A stretch of 64,000 nucleotides of DNA. Origin: Globisporangium splendens. Lineage: Eukaryota > Oomycota > Peronosporomycetes > Pythiales > Pythiaceae. Location of the stretch: contig VFIW01000121.1 of NCBI GenBank assembly GCA_006386115.1, positions 62,001-126,000 on the forward strand, read 5' to 3'. This document shows, piece after piece, positions 20,840 through 32,000 of the stretch. The translations under genes and the position numbers were made by a program. Under the pieces are notes generated by a model that was not told the DNA's origin, ran no database searches, and saw only the letters and a list, made by a program, of their open reading frames with translations. How positions within the stretch are numbered: position 1 is the first letter of the stretch; every line of letters starts with the position of its first letter.

Positions 20840-20875
20840 GATATCTGTTGCGTGGTAGCAACGAGCGGAAAGCAC

Positions 20876-20881
20876 AATAAA
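20876..20881 (+). terminator. Putative polyadenylation signal AATAAA
   Basis: A canonical AATAAA hexamer lies about 37 bases after the stop codon of the ABCB gene ending at 20839. Confidence 0.4.
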
Positions 20882-22197
20882 TCTCATCGTAGCTGCCTCG
20901 ATATATCAAATCTCTGTGTTGCTTTGGTTAAGGTATTTGAAAGCGACCTGCGTTCTGGACTCGAACATCTTGAAACCAGTTGAGACGAGCTATGGAAAAT
21001 CGCGATGCGGTGATCATAAGGTTTCTTGCATGGCCGAGATTGCAGCAGGATCCCGGATGGCCCAACGGGACGGCCAACCTGCCAATACTGCGGCCAGCCA
21101 AGCATGTACGAATCATTCGTGATAATGAAGCGGATGACAAAGCACGATGATGCGACAGTACGACAAATCAATCCTGGTCTATCCTTGAAAACATGTTATT
21201 TGCTACATTCGGGTTTTAGTACTAAACCGGTGGATCTATGATAGAGCGTACCATCAGTCGAATACACTGAACTCACTTTGATCCTAGCTATAATAGTTGT
21301 CGATAAACTCGGTTCTGAGCTCTGAGCTCCACAACGTGGAGTATTTTTCGAAGCTGTGATCTCCATGGCAGCGCTTGATGTTGACTCCTGACCATCAAAA
21401 AGTAACCTCCGTTGCATCGTCTCTAGAAGACGATGTGCCGTCCACTCGACGCCACATACTCACTTCTGGTCTTTGGTCTCTTGTGCCCTCCCTACCTCAG
21501 CTTCACAAGTTGCAGAGCTTGGCGAGCAAACAGACTGACTCAACATCGAAAATGATCCAAAGAAAAAACATGCCAAGGTCAGTTGATACCCTCGGTTTTT
21601 TGCTCTCTGATTTAAAAATAAACGAGGTAATAATCTAGATTTACTACTTTGTTTTTTTGTCAACAGGTTTTTTTAAAATGCCGAAAAATCAAATGCAGCA
21701 AACTTTGTTATTTTTGCATCGATGCACGGGAGCCTCACAGCCCCTCGTTGGCACACCAGAAGCAATGCAAGTGTCAGTAATTTGCACAATTGCATACGCT
21801 TACCATTTGCTCATTTCCGAAGGTGAGCTCAATTATATCGCATGAGCTCATTCAAGCAGTGTCCCCCAGCACTTGATGACACCCAGGCAGCAAGCATCCT
21901 GCTGAGATGCTGTACCAGTCTACGAGCGAAGGCTCTAGTGGCATGCACTGTAGTTGTTGGTCATTTGGGGAAATGGCTAGATCGCGTCACTGGATAACAC
22001 TCGCTCACGTGTCAGAGAACGAACTGATTCGACCTACTGTGGGACTCGTCCCCAGATTAGTCCAAGTCGCTGTCCAAGGGTGATGGGCGCCTTTCATTGT
22101 TCGATTCATCCACAAAAATTGCTTATGATTAGTATCGGAGACTCTTTCGTACTTCAGTGCAGATAAGTGGCGGCTTCTGGGCTTCGGTTTCCCAACG

Positions 22198-22214
22198 TCC
22201 ACTTTCCGATTTGC
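22198..22214 (+). promoter_or_regulatory. Initiator-like element of ABCB gene at 22249
   Basis: TCCACTTTCCGATTTGC contains a YCAYTYY match (CCACTTT) and a partial flanking element. It lies 35-50 bases before the ATG. Confidence 0.35.
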
Positions 22215-22248
22215 GCGCTCGGTCACAGGTCGTTCTCCTGGAAGCAGC

Positions 22249-25200
22249 ATGGCGCCTTCGGAATTAACACAGAAAGCAGCAGTTATGAACGGCGACTACG
22301 CGGCGTTGCAGACTCCTCGTGGTGGTGACGAGCTCCACGTGAAGATCGGCGATGCCGCCAAGCAGCATTCGACCTCTGACTCCAAGCCCACCTCTAAGAA
22401 CTCGAATGCGCGGGAGCCAGACGCCTTAGAAGACAACGAGGACGGGGAGCCTCCGTCCAGTTTCAAGTTCACGCATCTATACCGCTATGCCACGTTCTAC
22501 GACAAGGTGTTGCTCTCGATTGGGTTTATCACGGTCACTGCGAATGGCGCGCTGTTCCCTCTTATGGCGGTCGTGTTTGGCCACGTGCTCGATGCCTTCA
22601 CGACGGTTCCGATTGACCAGCACTCGATCAACCAAGCGGCGCTGAATTACCTGCTCATAGCAATCGGCATGTTCTGCACCGACTACATCTCCTACGTGAC
22701 CTTCCACTACAGCGCCGAGCGCCAGATGAAAGCGCTTCGCGGCGAGGCGCTCAGGCACATGCTGTACCTCGACATTGCGTGGTACGACAAGAACGACGCG
22801 CTTCGACTCTCGAGTCGACTCTCCGGTGACACCGTCAAGATCAAAGCTGGCATGGGTCAGAAGCTCGGCGACTCGCTGCGCTTCACAGTCACGTGTGTCG
22901 TCGGCTTTGTCATTGGGTTCATCAAAGGTTACGATATCGCGCTCGTCATGGCGTGCGTGGTGCCTGTGATGGCGATTTCATTGGCGTACCTGATCCACAT
23001 GTTCACGAAACAATCGGAGTGGGCGCAAAAGATTTACGCTCGAGCTGGCGCGATCGCCGAGGAAACGCTGGGCTCCATTCGCACGGTCGCGTCACTGAAT
23101 GGCGAGAAGCGCGCGATCGACAACTACCGTACTCAGACGGCCCTGGCCGAAAAAGAAAATATCGCGCTGCATAAGATCATGTCGGTCGTGTTTGCCATGT
23201 TCGTCGCCAGCACCTGGGTCATGTACTCTGCCGGACTGTGGTACGGCGGTAAGAAGGTCTCTGACAATGATGCAAGTCCCGGTGAGGTCTTCACGGCGTT
23301 CTTCGCCATCTTGACCGGCACTGGAACCCTCGCGCAAATCTCGCCAAATATTTCAGCAGTGGCTGCGGCGACTGGTGCAGCACTACAGTTGTTCGCAATT
23401 CTGGACACCAAGTCTGAGATCGATGCGTCCAAGGATGAAGGAATTATTCCCGACTCGTGCGAAGGCGCCATTGAAGCCATTGACATCAACTTCACGTACC
23501 CCGGTCGACCAGACGCACAGATTCTCAAGAACTACAACGTCAAGATTGCCGCCGGCGAGACCGTGGCATTCGTTGGCTCCAGTGGCGGTGGCAAGAGCAC
23601 GTTGATCTCTTTGCTTGAACGCTTCTACGACCCCACGAGCGGGACTCTGCTGCTCGATGGACGTGATGTGAAGACTCTGAACGTGAGATGGCTTCGTTCC
23701 CAGATCGGTCTGGTGTCCCAGGAACCAGTCTTGTTTGCGACCACCATTTTCGAGAACATTGCGGCTGGCGGAGAGAACATTACTCGCGAGCAAGTAATTG
23801 AGGCTGCGAAGCTGTCGAACGCGCACAACTTTATCATGTCGTTGCCTGAGAACTACGACACGTTGGTCGGTGAGAAGGGTCTGTCGCTGTCTGGAGGTCA
23901 GAAGCAGCGCGTTGCCATTGCTCGCGCCATTGTTCGTCAGCCTAAGATCCTGGTGCTCGATGAAGCCACGAGTGCGTTGGATGCCGAGAGCGAGCGTGTC
24001 GTGCAAGCCGCGTTGAACAACTTGATGGAGAAGACGCAGATGACGACTTTGGTGATCGCGCATCGCTTGAGTACGATTCGTCACGCTGACAAGATCTTCG
24101 TTTTGAATGACGGCCACATCGTGGAAAGCGGTTCTCACGACGAGATTGTGCAGATCGAGGACGGGATCTACCGCAACATGTACACGATCCAGCAGCTCCG
24201 ATCGAAGGAAGAGGAAGAAGCTGCTGCACTCGAAGCCGACGAAGAAGGTCGTGAAGCGCATCGCTCGAGTTTCGTGTCGGCAAAGACCGATATTTCGTTG
24301 AGCGATGTCGAGAACAACGACTTGGAAAGGAAGAAGTTTGGCTTGATGGACATCGCGCGTCTGTGCTCGCCCGAGTGGAAGCATTTCGTGTTTGGGATGA
24401 TTGGGGCGGCGTGCGGCGGAGTTTACTTTCCGGCATCCGCGCTGCTAGTGAGTGGCATGATCACATCGATGACGGACGGCTACGCCAAGTTCGAAGAATC
24501 CCAGAACCGTAAATACTTGGACCAGATCTACGACGATGTGATGGTCTACGGAGTCATCTTCTTGGGAGGCGCGGCGCTGATGCTGCTGTTTGTGTGGATG
24601 GAGATTTATTGCTTCAAGTATCTCGCGGAAAAGCTGACGACACGATTGCGCAACATCAACTTTGAATCGCTCTGCCGTCAAAACGTCGGCTTCTTCGACG
24701 CAAAGGAGAATGCGACAGGTGGTCTGGTTGCCGACCTCGCGACGAGCGCCACGAAGGTCGCTCTCCTCTCTGGAGATGCGCAGGCTCGAGTGTTCCAGGC
24801 CATGTTTACGATGATCACCTCCGTCGTGATCTCGTTTGCTCTTGGCAGTTGGCAGCTGTCGTTGATCATGCTCGCCGTGTTTCCGCTGCTTATCATTGGG
24901 CAAGTGATTCGAGATCGAGAGATTGAAGGGCAAGGCGCCATCTCCGATGAGCTGGCAGTGCCTGGTGCTCACGCATCAGAAGTACTGACGAATATCCGCA
25001 CAGTCGTCTCACTCGGGATGCAAGAGAGCTCCTACGACAAATTCATGGAGCTCTTGAAAGTTCCTATGAAGAAAGGAGAACGGGAAGCTCACATCAACGG
25101 CATCGCATTAGGATTTAGCTCGTTCATCATGATGGCAACGTACTCGCTCATCTACTGGTACGGCGCCAAACTGGTGAACAATGGGACCATCACGTTTGAG

Positions 25201-26118
25201 CAAATGATCCGAACCACGATGGCGATGATGATGTCGATTGAAGGGATCACTGGAGCAGCCTCGTACTTTGGAGACTCGAGAAGTGCGTACAATTCAGGCT
25301 CCAAAATCGTGTCGCTCCGAGATCGCAAGGTGCCAATCGACGCGTTCGAGGAGAGTGGTCTGCGACCTACCAAGGTGGAAGGCAAGATTGAGTTCAAGGA
25401 CATCACGTTCCGCTACCCTACGCGAAAGGAAGTGACTGTGCTCAAGAACTACAACCTGACGATCGAAGCGGGACAAACGGTCGCGTTCTGTGGCCAAAGT
25501 GGTGGTGGCAAGAGTACATGCATTTCGCTGATTGAGCGGTTCTACGACCCGATTCGTGGCGAAGTGCTCCTCGATGGCAACAACCTGAAGGACCTCAATT
25601 TGAGCTGGTTGCGCAGCCAGATCGGTCTGGTCGGTCAGGAACCCACGCTGTTCATCGGCACCATTGCGGAAAACATCTCGTACGGCATTCAAACCAAGCC
25701 AAGCCAAGACGAGATCGAAGCTGCTGCGAAGATGGCGAACGCGCACGACTTCATCACTCGTTTCCCTGATGGCTATGAGACCCAGGTCGGCATGAAGGGA
25801 GAGCAGCTCTCGGGTGGTCAGAAGCAGCGTATCGCGATTGCGCGTGCGATTCTGAAGAACCCCGAGATCTTGTTGCTGGACGAAGCCACGAGTGCGTTGG
25901 ACTCGGAGAGCGAGAAGGTCGTGCAAGAGGCTTTGGACAAGGTGGTGTCTCTGAAGCGTCGCACGACGATCATCATCGCGCATCGGTTGTCGACGATCCG
26001 CAAGGCGGACAAGATTTGTGTGGTGAGTGGTGGTAGAATCGCCGAGCAAGGCACGCACTCGGAGCTGTTGGCGCTGAACGGACTGTACGCGCGTCTGGTG
26101 GAGTCAGCTTCTTCATAA
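22249..26118 (+). CDS. ABCB full transporter (P-glycoprotein/MDR type), second subgroup
   Basis: The gene encodes 1289 residues. Walker A sites are near residues 443 (GSSGGGKST) and 1082 (GQSGGGKST). Both signatures read LSGGQKQR and both Walker B motifs end in DEATSALD. The N-terminus has YAALQTPRGG, and the linker HRSSFVSAKTD. The outer loop between TM1 and TM2 reads TTVPIDQHSINQAAL. From about 23398 to 24250 its DNA matches 30218-31070 of the 29055 gene almost base for base, but TMD1 and TMD2 are distinct from both sisters. TMD2 is the most divergent part (for example EIEGQGAISDELAVPGAH). Intronless; start at the first ATG after a short leader. A membrane exporter of unknown substrate. Confidence 0.96.
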   Translation: MAPSELTQKAAVMNGDYAALQTPRGGDELHVKIGDAAKQHSTSDSKPTSKNSNAREPDALEDNEDGEPPSSFKFTHLYRYATFYDKVLLSIGFITVTANGALFPLMAVVFGHVLDAFTTVPIDQHSINQAALNYLLIAIGMFCTDYISYVTFHYSAERQMKALRGEALRHMLYLDIAWYDKNDALRLSSRLSGDTVKIKAGMGQKLGDSLRFTVTCVVGFVIGFIKGYDIALVMACVVPVMAISLAYLIHMFTKQSEWAQKIYARAGAIAEETLGSIRTVASLNGEKRAIDNYRTQTALAEKENIALHKIMSVVFAMFVASTWVMYSAGLWYGGKKVSDNDASPGEVFTAFFAILTGTGTLAQISPNISAVAAATGAALQLFAILDTKSEIDASKDEGIIPDSCEGAIEAIDINFTYPGRPDAQILKNYNVKIAAGETVAFVGSSGGGKSTLISLLERFYDPTSGTLLLDGRDVKTLNVRWLRSQIGLVSQEPVLFATTIFENIAAGGENITREQVIEAAKLSNAHNFIMSLPENYDTLVGEKGLSLSGGQKQRVAIARAIVRQPKILVLDEATSALDAESERVVQAALNNLMEKTQMTTLVIAHRLSTIRHADKIFVLNDGHIVESGSHDEIVQIEDGIYRNMYTIQQLRSKEEEEAAALEADEEGREAHRSSFVSAKTDISLSDVENNDLERKKFGLMDIARLCSPEWKHFVFGMIGAACGGVYFPASALLVSGMITSMTDGYAKFEESQNRKYLDQIYDDVMVYGVIFLGGAALMLLFVWMEIYCFKYLAEKLTTRLRNINFESLCRQNVGFFDAKENATGGLVADLATSATKVALLSGDAQARVFQAMFTMITSVVISFALGSWQLSLIMLAVFPLLIIGQVIRDREIEGQGAISDELAVPGAHASEVLTNIRTVVSLGMQESSYDKFMELLKVPMKKGEREAHINGIALGFSSFIMMATYSLIYWYGAKLVNNGTITFEQMIRTTMAMMMSIEGITGAASYFGDSRSAYNSGSKIVSLRDRKVPIDAFEESGLRPTKVEGKIEFKDITFRYPTRKEVTVLKNYNLTIEAGQTVAFCGQSGGGKSTCISLIERFYDPIRGEVLLDGNNLKDLNLSWLRSQIGLVGQEPTLFIGTIAENISYGIQTKPSQDEIEAAAKMANAHDFITRFPDGYETQVGMKGEQLSGGQKQRIAIARAILKNPEILLLDEATSALDSESEKVVQEALDKVVSLKRRTTIIIAHRLSTIRKADKICVVSGGRIAEQGTHSELLALNGLYARLVESASS

Positions 26119-26251
26119 GTTGGGAGCTGTAAAAGTCAGCAGTCTAAACGCAAATGTGTAGCGAGATTGATCGCATAAATTGCTAAATACTGACTGCCTA
26201 ATTTCAACGTTTCGACCTCTACTCATGTTTACATTTCACTCGAAGGGTTGG

Positions 26252-27011
26252 TTACTCGCAGTACGAGTACTCATCCACCGTACCAAGAGACAGCAGGTAT
26301 CCGACAGCGCCAGGGACCTCTCCTTTATCCGTTGCGTGAGCAAGCTGGATGGTGCGAAGGTCATCCGCATTCTTGATTTCCAGGCTTGAAGTCACAAATC
26401 GCCGTGCCCAGCGGTGTCAGTCCATCTTCATCCTCGGTCTCTAGATTTGTCGCTAGCGAGATCAAGTACTCGAGAACACGGACCCGACCACCAGAAGCTG
26501 CATAGTGGAGGAGGTAATGCCGCTTGATCGACTCGCTTTCGAGAGCATGGGTGAAAACCTTCACGACCTCCAGTTGACCATTCAAAGCAGCAGTGCAGAG
26601 CGCGTTGTCCCAGGTTTCTCCATATTTCTCGATTGAAGCTCCACGACGCACTAATAGCTTGACCATTGCGATACGCCCTTCGAGAACTGCGTCGTCGAGT
26701 GGCGTCTTGGTGTCTGCGGCTTCACCACATGCGTTTACGTCTGCGCCAGCGTCGATTATCATTTCTGCGACGGCAACAGATCCAAACGCAGCAACGAGAT
26801 GAAGTAGCGTTTTTCCTCCTTCTTGTGGTAGTACCCCGTTGACTTGCGCTCCTCTCTCCAGCGAGAGCTTCGCGAGGTCGAGATGTCTGCGCTGACAAGC
26901 TATAAGCAAAGGCAACTCCCATGTGCTACCTGCTTCGATATCGGCTCCATTATTTACCAAAAGCTCCACCAGATCCTTGGCACCATTGTCTACAGCCAAC
27001 GACAGTGCCGT
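26252..27011 (-). pseudogene. Ankyrin-repeat pseudogene
   Basis: The frame from 27011 down encodes about six ankyrin repeats (AVDNGAKDLVELLVNNGAD, then LLHLVAAFGSVAVAEMIIDAGAD, PLDDAVLEGRIAMVKLLVRRGAS and others). It has no ATG start. A TAA at 27012-27014 sits exactly where a repeat should begin (stop-TALSLAVDNG). At the other end the frame stops at 26361 in the middle of a repeat. A +1 frame, entered near 26393, continues plausibly (SSLEIKNADDLRTIQLAHA, VGYLLSLGTVDEYS) to a TAA at 26252-26254. At least one frameshift and one early stop therefore disrupt it. An intact ancestor would be an ankyrin adaptor of unknown partner. Confidence 0.7.
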
Positions 27012-28895
27012 TTAGGAAGCGAGCTCACAGATAGAAAAGCCATGCAACATGCGCTGTTTTGCGGTGGACAAAGCGTCTTTTCTCGTTTGGCACTTTGAAA
27101 ATGAACCCATTTGAGAAAGGTGCGAGTGTATCCATGTTGCACTTTCCCACAAGTCGTTTCTAACATCCATCAATGTGTCCTTTTTCATATTCTTTAAATT
27201 GATATGTTGATCACTATGCAATTCAAGAGGAAATGTACCCATCCAGTATATGACCATCACTCTGAGTCGTCTTGCTCTTCTTGGACAGAAGCGAACATGC
27301 AAACGACGAAGTTGAGAGACTGTAGCAGAACCCATCCATCTCTCTGTTCATCATGTTGTCAGCAGTGCATTTCTCCATTTGTCTAGTATCTTGTTGTATC
27401 TGGCCGGTAGTAAGTGCAATTTGATGCCAATGAGCTCTGCTCCCCTGACTTCAAGGCCAAGTGGAACGACGTCTAGGTCCATTTTGCTGCGAGGTATGGA
27501 TGCACTCGCCGTTTAATTCTCCTTAAGTTTCGCGGATACTGATGAGAATAGCGAACCAAGTGGTGATCTTCTCCAACAGACAGCACGGGCCAGTGCGATC
27601 TCACTATCGCTTGATCTGAACGAAAAGAGGTTATGCAAGCAGTGGGATGCTTGCACGCGTCACACGCGGCGAAAGCTAAAAAGTGGTGCACATCTTTTTG
27701 ACGGTCAAGTTGGTGGCTTTAGCGATTTCTAGTATCCACAATGAGTGCATGCATTTGGTGTCGCAGTCTATTCGATTTTCGCCCACTTGCCAATGCAGCT
27801 TGGCCATATCCATAAAAGCTAACCTAGGCTGAGGCGGCTGTGATCGCAGCAAATGCTGTTCGTAGTCAATTGGGCGAGACTTTACACTTCGTCGATGCAG
27901 TAGGTGAGGATGGCGTGTGCTGTCACAGTCAAGCAATGCGATGTGAAGCAGATGCCGCCGGAGTATCGCGGAGCTCTATGGATTGTGTCACAAGACATTC
28001 GATTGACCGGTCGAGCGCAGGCTGTACGCGGACCCTCTTTTGTGTCGCAATACGAAGGGAATGATGATGCGTACTGTGGCTGCACAAGTGCATGTCGACG
28101 GATGAGTGGATAGACGACCGCACCACAGAAGCCTTCAACACCGCATCACCATGTCTATATCGAAAGGATTGCACATCCGACTGCCGTCGTCGCGCGGTCC
28201 AAATGACCGAATGACAAAGTGGAGCATCCGATCAAGTCGAGTGGCTGTGCTTTTGATGTCTCTCCGCTCTCTGAATGACGGTAATGCAGCCAAAATTACA
28301 ATCATTCGTCTTTTACAAAGACAGGGCGACCATTCAGGTGGTCTCACTCTTTCCTGTAGCAACTAATATCCTTCTAGATCAAGTTTATGCACAAGCCACA
28401 GTGCTCATTTCGCACTCTATATTTAAATTAGTCGTGAAATTAGATGCTGTTGCAACGATTACATTGCAGTGGTGCTGCCCGTGATTATGGTTGTCGTGGG
28501 CAAAAACGGAACTGCTGACGGATTGTTTGCACCCTCATACAAACTCCAAGTCAACGACCCTCCCACGTCTGCCGTGTTGCGTCGTCCACTGCACACTCAT
28601 CACACTCGCATCAGCGCCTGTCTACACCTCCCCAAAACCATCAAAACCAACATAAACTCCCAACATAACTTCGTATACCCCCCAAAATAAAACTTCTATC
28701 ACACATTTCTAGCCACACAGATACAAGACGCCCAAAGTAAGCGTGGTTCCCCTTCCCAAAACAAGCGCACCCGCATTTTGAGTGGTGCAGTCAGCGCTGC
28801 AAGACAGAAATCTTCTGCAGACCCAACAAGCGCGCAGAACGAATAAGGAGGGAGATGGAAGCGCCTCTGCCGGTTCTTTCCACTTGACTGGGTGA

Positions 28896-28901
<6 letters not shown>

Positions 28902-28928
<27 letters not shown>
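28902..28928. repeat. (CT)n microsatellite upstream of ABCB gene
   Basis: About 13 TC/CT units lie some 127-153 bases before the ATG at 29055, in the sense orientation. The ABCB gene starting at 7773 has the same kind of run in its leader. Confidence 0.9.
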
Positions 28929-28932
<4 letters not shown>

Positions 28933-28999
28933 ATGGATGAGGCGGTTGGCTGCGTGTGGACGGTGGCTTGACAGGTCTCCAGCGAAGTCAGCGAGTCGT

Positions 29000-29014
29000 C
29001 TCATTTCCAAAGCT
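29000..29014 (+). promoter_or_regulatory. Initiator-like element of ABCB gene at 29055
   Basis: CTCATTTCCAAAGC holds a perfect YCAYTYY match (TCATTTC) 48-54 bases before the ATG at 29055. The flanking element is poor. If transcription starts here, the GTG-initiated extension upstream of 29055 would be excluded. Confidence 0.35.
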
Positions 29015-29054
29015 GCGTGCGACCTCTCAAGCGATCCTTCACACAAAGGAAGGC

Positions 29055-32000
29055 ATGACGTCCCTCGCGAAGAAGCGCGATGACGGCGAGGGCGACATGA
29101 CCAAGCTCGCGGGCGAGTACTACAAGGCGGAGACGCCGCGCGCGAGCGCTGGCGGAGAGCTCAAGGTGAAGATCGACGACAAGGACGAGAAGCACGACAC
29201 CAACTCGGAGAGCTCGGCGGACAGCGACAAGAAGAAGAAGGAAGGCGGTCCCCCAGGCAAGAAGCGCGGACCGCCAAAGAGTTTCAAGTTTTCGCAGTTG
29301 TACCGGTATGCGACGCTGTGGGACAAGGTGCTGATCACGGTCGGGGTCGTCATGGCGATTGCAAACGGCGCGCTGTTCCCGCTCATGGCCGTCGTGTTTG
29401 GCAACGTGCTCGGAGGATTCTCGACGATCCCGATCGACCACCATGCGATCAACACAGCGGCGCTCAACTATCTCTTCATCGCGACCGGTATGTTCTTCAC
29501 GGACTACTTGCTGTACGTATCGTTCTACCACAGTGCCGAACGGCAGATGAAGGCGCTCCGTGGTGAGGCGCTCAAGCACATGCTGTACCTCGACATCTCG
29601 TGGTACGACAAGAACGATGCGCTGCAGCTCTCGAGTCGTCTTACCGGTGATACCGTCAAGATCAAGGCCGGCATGGGTCAGAAGCTTGGCGACATGTGCC
29701 GATTCACGACGACATGTGTGGTGGGTTTCATCATTGGTTTCGTCAGAGGATGGGACATTGCGTTGGCGATGGCGTGTGTGATGCCAGTGATGGCGATTTC
29801 TCTTGCTTGGTTGATCAAAACCCTGACCAAGCGAGCGGAATGGGCTCAGAAGGTCTACGCTCAAGCTGGTGCCGTTGCTGAAGAAACCCTCGGCTCGATC
29901 CGTACGATTGCGTCGTTGAATGGCGAAAAGCGCGCTATCCTTAGCTATCGAGAGAAGATCGCTGTCGCTGAGAAGGAGAACATTGCTCTACACAAGATCG
30001 TGTCCATTGTGTTTGCCATGTTCTTGGGAAGTGTCTGGGTCATGTACTCGATCGGGCTGTGGTACGGTGGCAAGAAAGTTTCGGACGGCAAGGCTGAGCC
30101 TGGACATGTGTTCACCGCTTTCTTTGCTATCTTGACCGGTACTGCCTCGCTTGCTCAGATCTCGCCAAATATCTCGGCTGTGGCGGAAGCGACTGGCGCG
30201 GCACTGGAGTTGTACCGAATTCTGGACACCAAGTCTGAGATCGATGCGTCCAAGGATGAAGGAATTATTCCCGACTCGTGCGAAGGCGCCATTGAAGCCA
30301 TTGACATCAACTTCACGTACCCCGGTCGACCAGACGCACAGATTCTCAAGAACTACAACGTCAAGATTGCCGCCGGCGAGACCGTGGCATTCGTTGGCTC
30401 CAGTGGCGGTGGCAAGAGCACGTTGATCTCTTTGCTTGAACGCTTCTACGACCCCACGAGCGGGACTCTGCTGCTCGATGGACGTGATGTGAAGACTCTG
30501 AACGTGAGATGGCTTCGTTCCCAGATCGGTCTGGTGTCCCAGGAACCAGTCTTGTTTGCGACCACCATTTTCGAGAACATTGCGGCTGGCGGAGAGAACA
30601 TTACTCGCGAGCAAGTAATTGAGGCTGCGAAGCTGTCGAACGCGCACAACTTTATCATGTCGTTGCCTGAGAACTACGACACGTTGGTCGGTGAGAAGGG
30701 TCTGTCGCTGTCTGGAGGTCAGAAGCAGCGCGTTGCCATTGCTCGCGCCATTGTTCGTCAGCCTAAGATCCTGGTGCTCGATGAAGCCACGAGTGCGTTG
30801 GATGCCGAGAGCGAGCGTGTCGTGCAAGCCGCGTTGAACAACTTGATGGAGAAGACGCAGATGACGACTTTGGTGATCGCGCATCGCTTGAGTACGATTC
30901 GTCACGCTGACAAGATCTTCGTTTTGAATGACGGCCACATCGTGGAAAGCGGTTCTCACGACGAGATTGTGCAGATCGAGGACGGGATCTACCGCAACAT
31001 GTACACGATCCAGCAGCTCCGATCGAAGGAAGAGGAAGAAGCTGCTGCACTCGAAGCCGACGAAGAAGGTCGTTTGGTCCACCGTTCCAGCTTCGTGTCG
31101 ACGAAAACCGACATTTCGCTGAGCGATGTCGAGAACAATGAGTTGGAGAAGAAGAAATTTGGGATGGTGGATATCGCTCGATTCTGTAAGCCCGACTGGA
31201 GACACTTCGTGTTTGGTATGATTGGCAGTGCGTTTGCTGGTATTGCAATGCCTGCATCTGCTTTGCTGGTCAGTGGCATGATCACTTCGATGACCATGGG
31301 GTACGCGAATTACCAGAAAACCCAAGATCATTCGTACTTGGACAAGATCTACGACGACGTGATGGTTTACGGCATTCTGTATTTGGTGGGCGCCGCCTTC
31401 ATTATGCTGTTTGTCTGGATGCAATCGTACTGCTTCAAGTACATTTCAGAGAGGCTGACTACTAGACTCCGTAACACGAACTTCGAGGCTCTATGTCATC
31501 AAAACATCGGCTTTTTCGATGCAAAGGAAAACGCGACGGGTGCTCTGATCGCTGATCTCGCGACGAATGCAACGAAAGTTGCTCTGCTCTCTGGTGATTC
31601 CCAGGCGCGTGTATTCCAAGCTATGTTCACGATGATTGCTGCGCTGGTCATCGCTTTCGGGCTTGGTAGTTGGTTGCTGACGCTGATTATGCTTGCGGTG
31701 TTCCCGTTGCTCGTCCTTGGCCACGTCATTCGCATGAAGCAGATTCACGGTCGTGGTGCTATCGCCGACGAGCTTGCTGACACTGGAGCGCACTCTTCGG
31801 AAGTGTTGACGAACATCCGTACCGTGGTGGCTCTTGGTATCGAAAAGTCTTCGTCAGACAAGTACATGGTTCTCTTGGAGGCTCCGATGAAGAAGGGCAA
31901 GACTGAGGCGCAGATCAACGGTATCGCGTTGGGGTTCAGTTCGTTCATTATGATGGCGACCTACTCGCTCGTGTTTTGGTATGGCGCGAAGCTCGTGAAT

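Larger units (their letters stand above)
20840..22248. other. Intergenic region
   Basis: About 1.4 kb without a recognisable gene. It begins with the polyadenylation signal AATAAA at 20876 and ends with the promoter of the next ABCB gene. Short open frames at 20884-21240 and 21375-21845 show no family signature. Confidence 0.5.
27015..29054. other. Intergenic region with possible gene debris
   Basis: No intact gene is recognised. A short minus-strand frame at about 27352-27483 begins with ATG and reads MDLDVVPLGLEVRGAELIG; it could be debris of the ankyrin pseudogene or another gene. A plus-strand frame at 27910-28113 is of uncertain nature. The last 160 bases hold the CT microsatellite and initiator of the next ABCB gene. 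Confidence 0.45.

Noticed and set aside
20940..20975. T-loop-like GTTCGAGTCC on the minus strand, suggesting a tRNA
   Set aside because: No cloverleaf, acceptor stem or anticodon arm can be formed from the neighbouring sequence.
28956..29054. 33-residue N-terminal extension of the 29055 ABCB gene
   Set aside because: It begins with GTG, contains the initiator-like element at 29000-29014, and no sister gene has a related extension.
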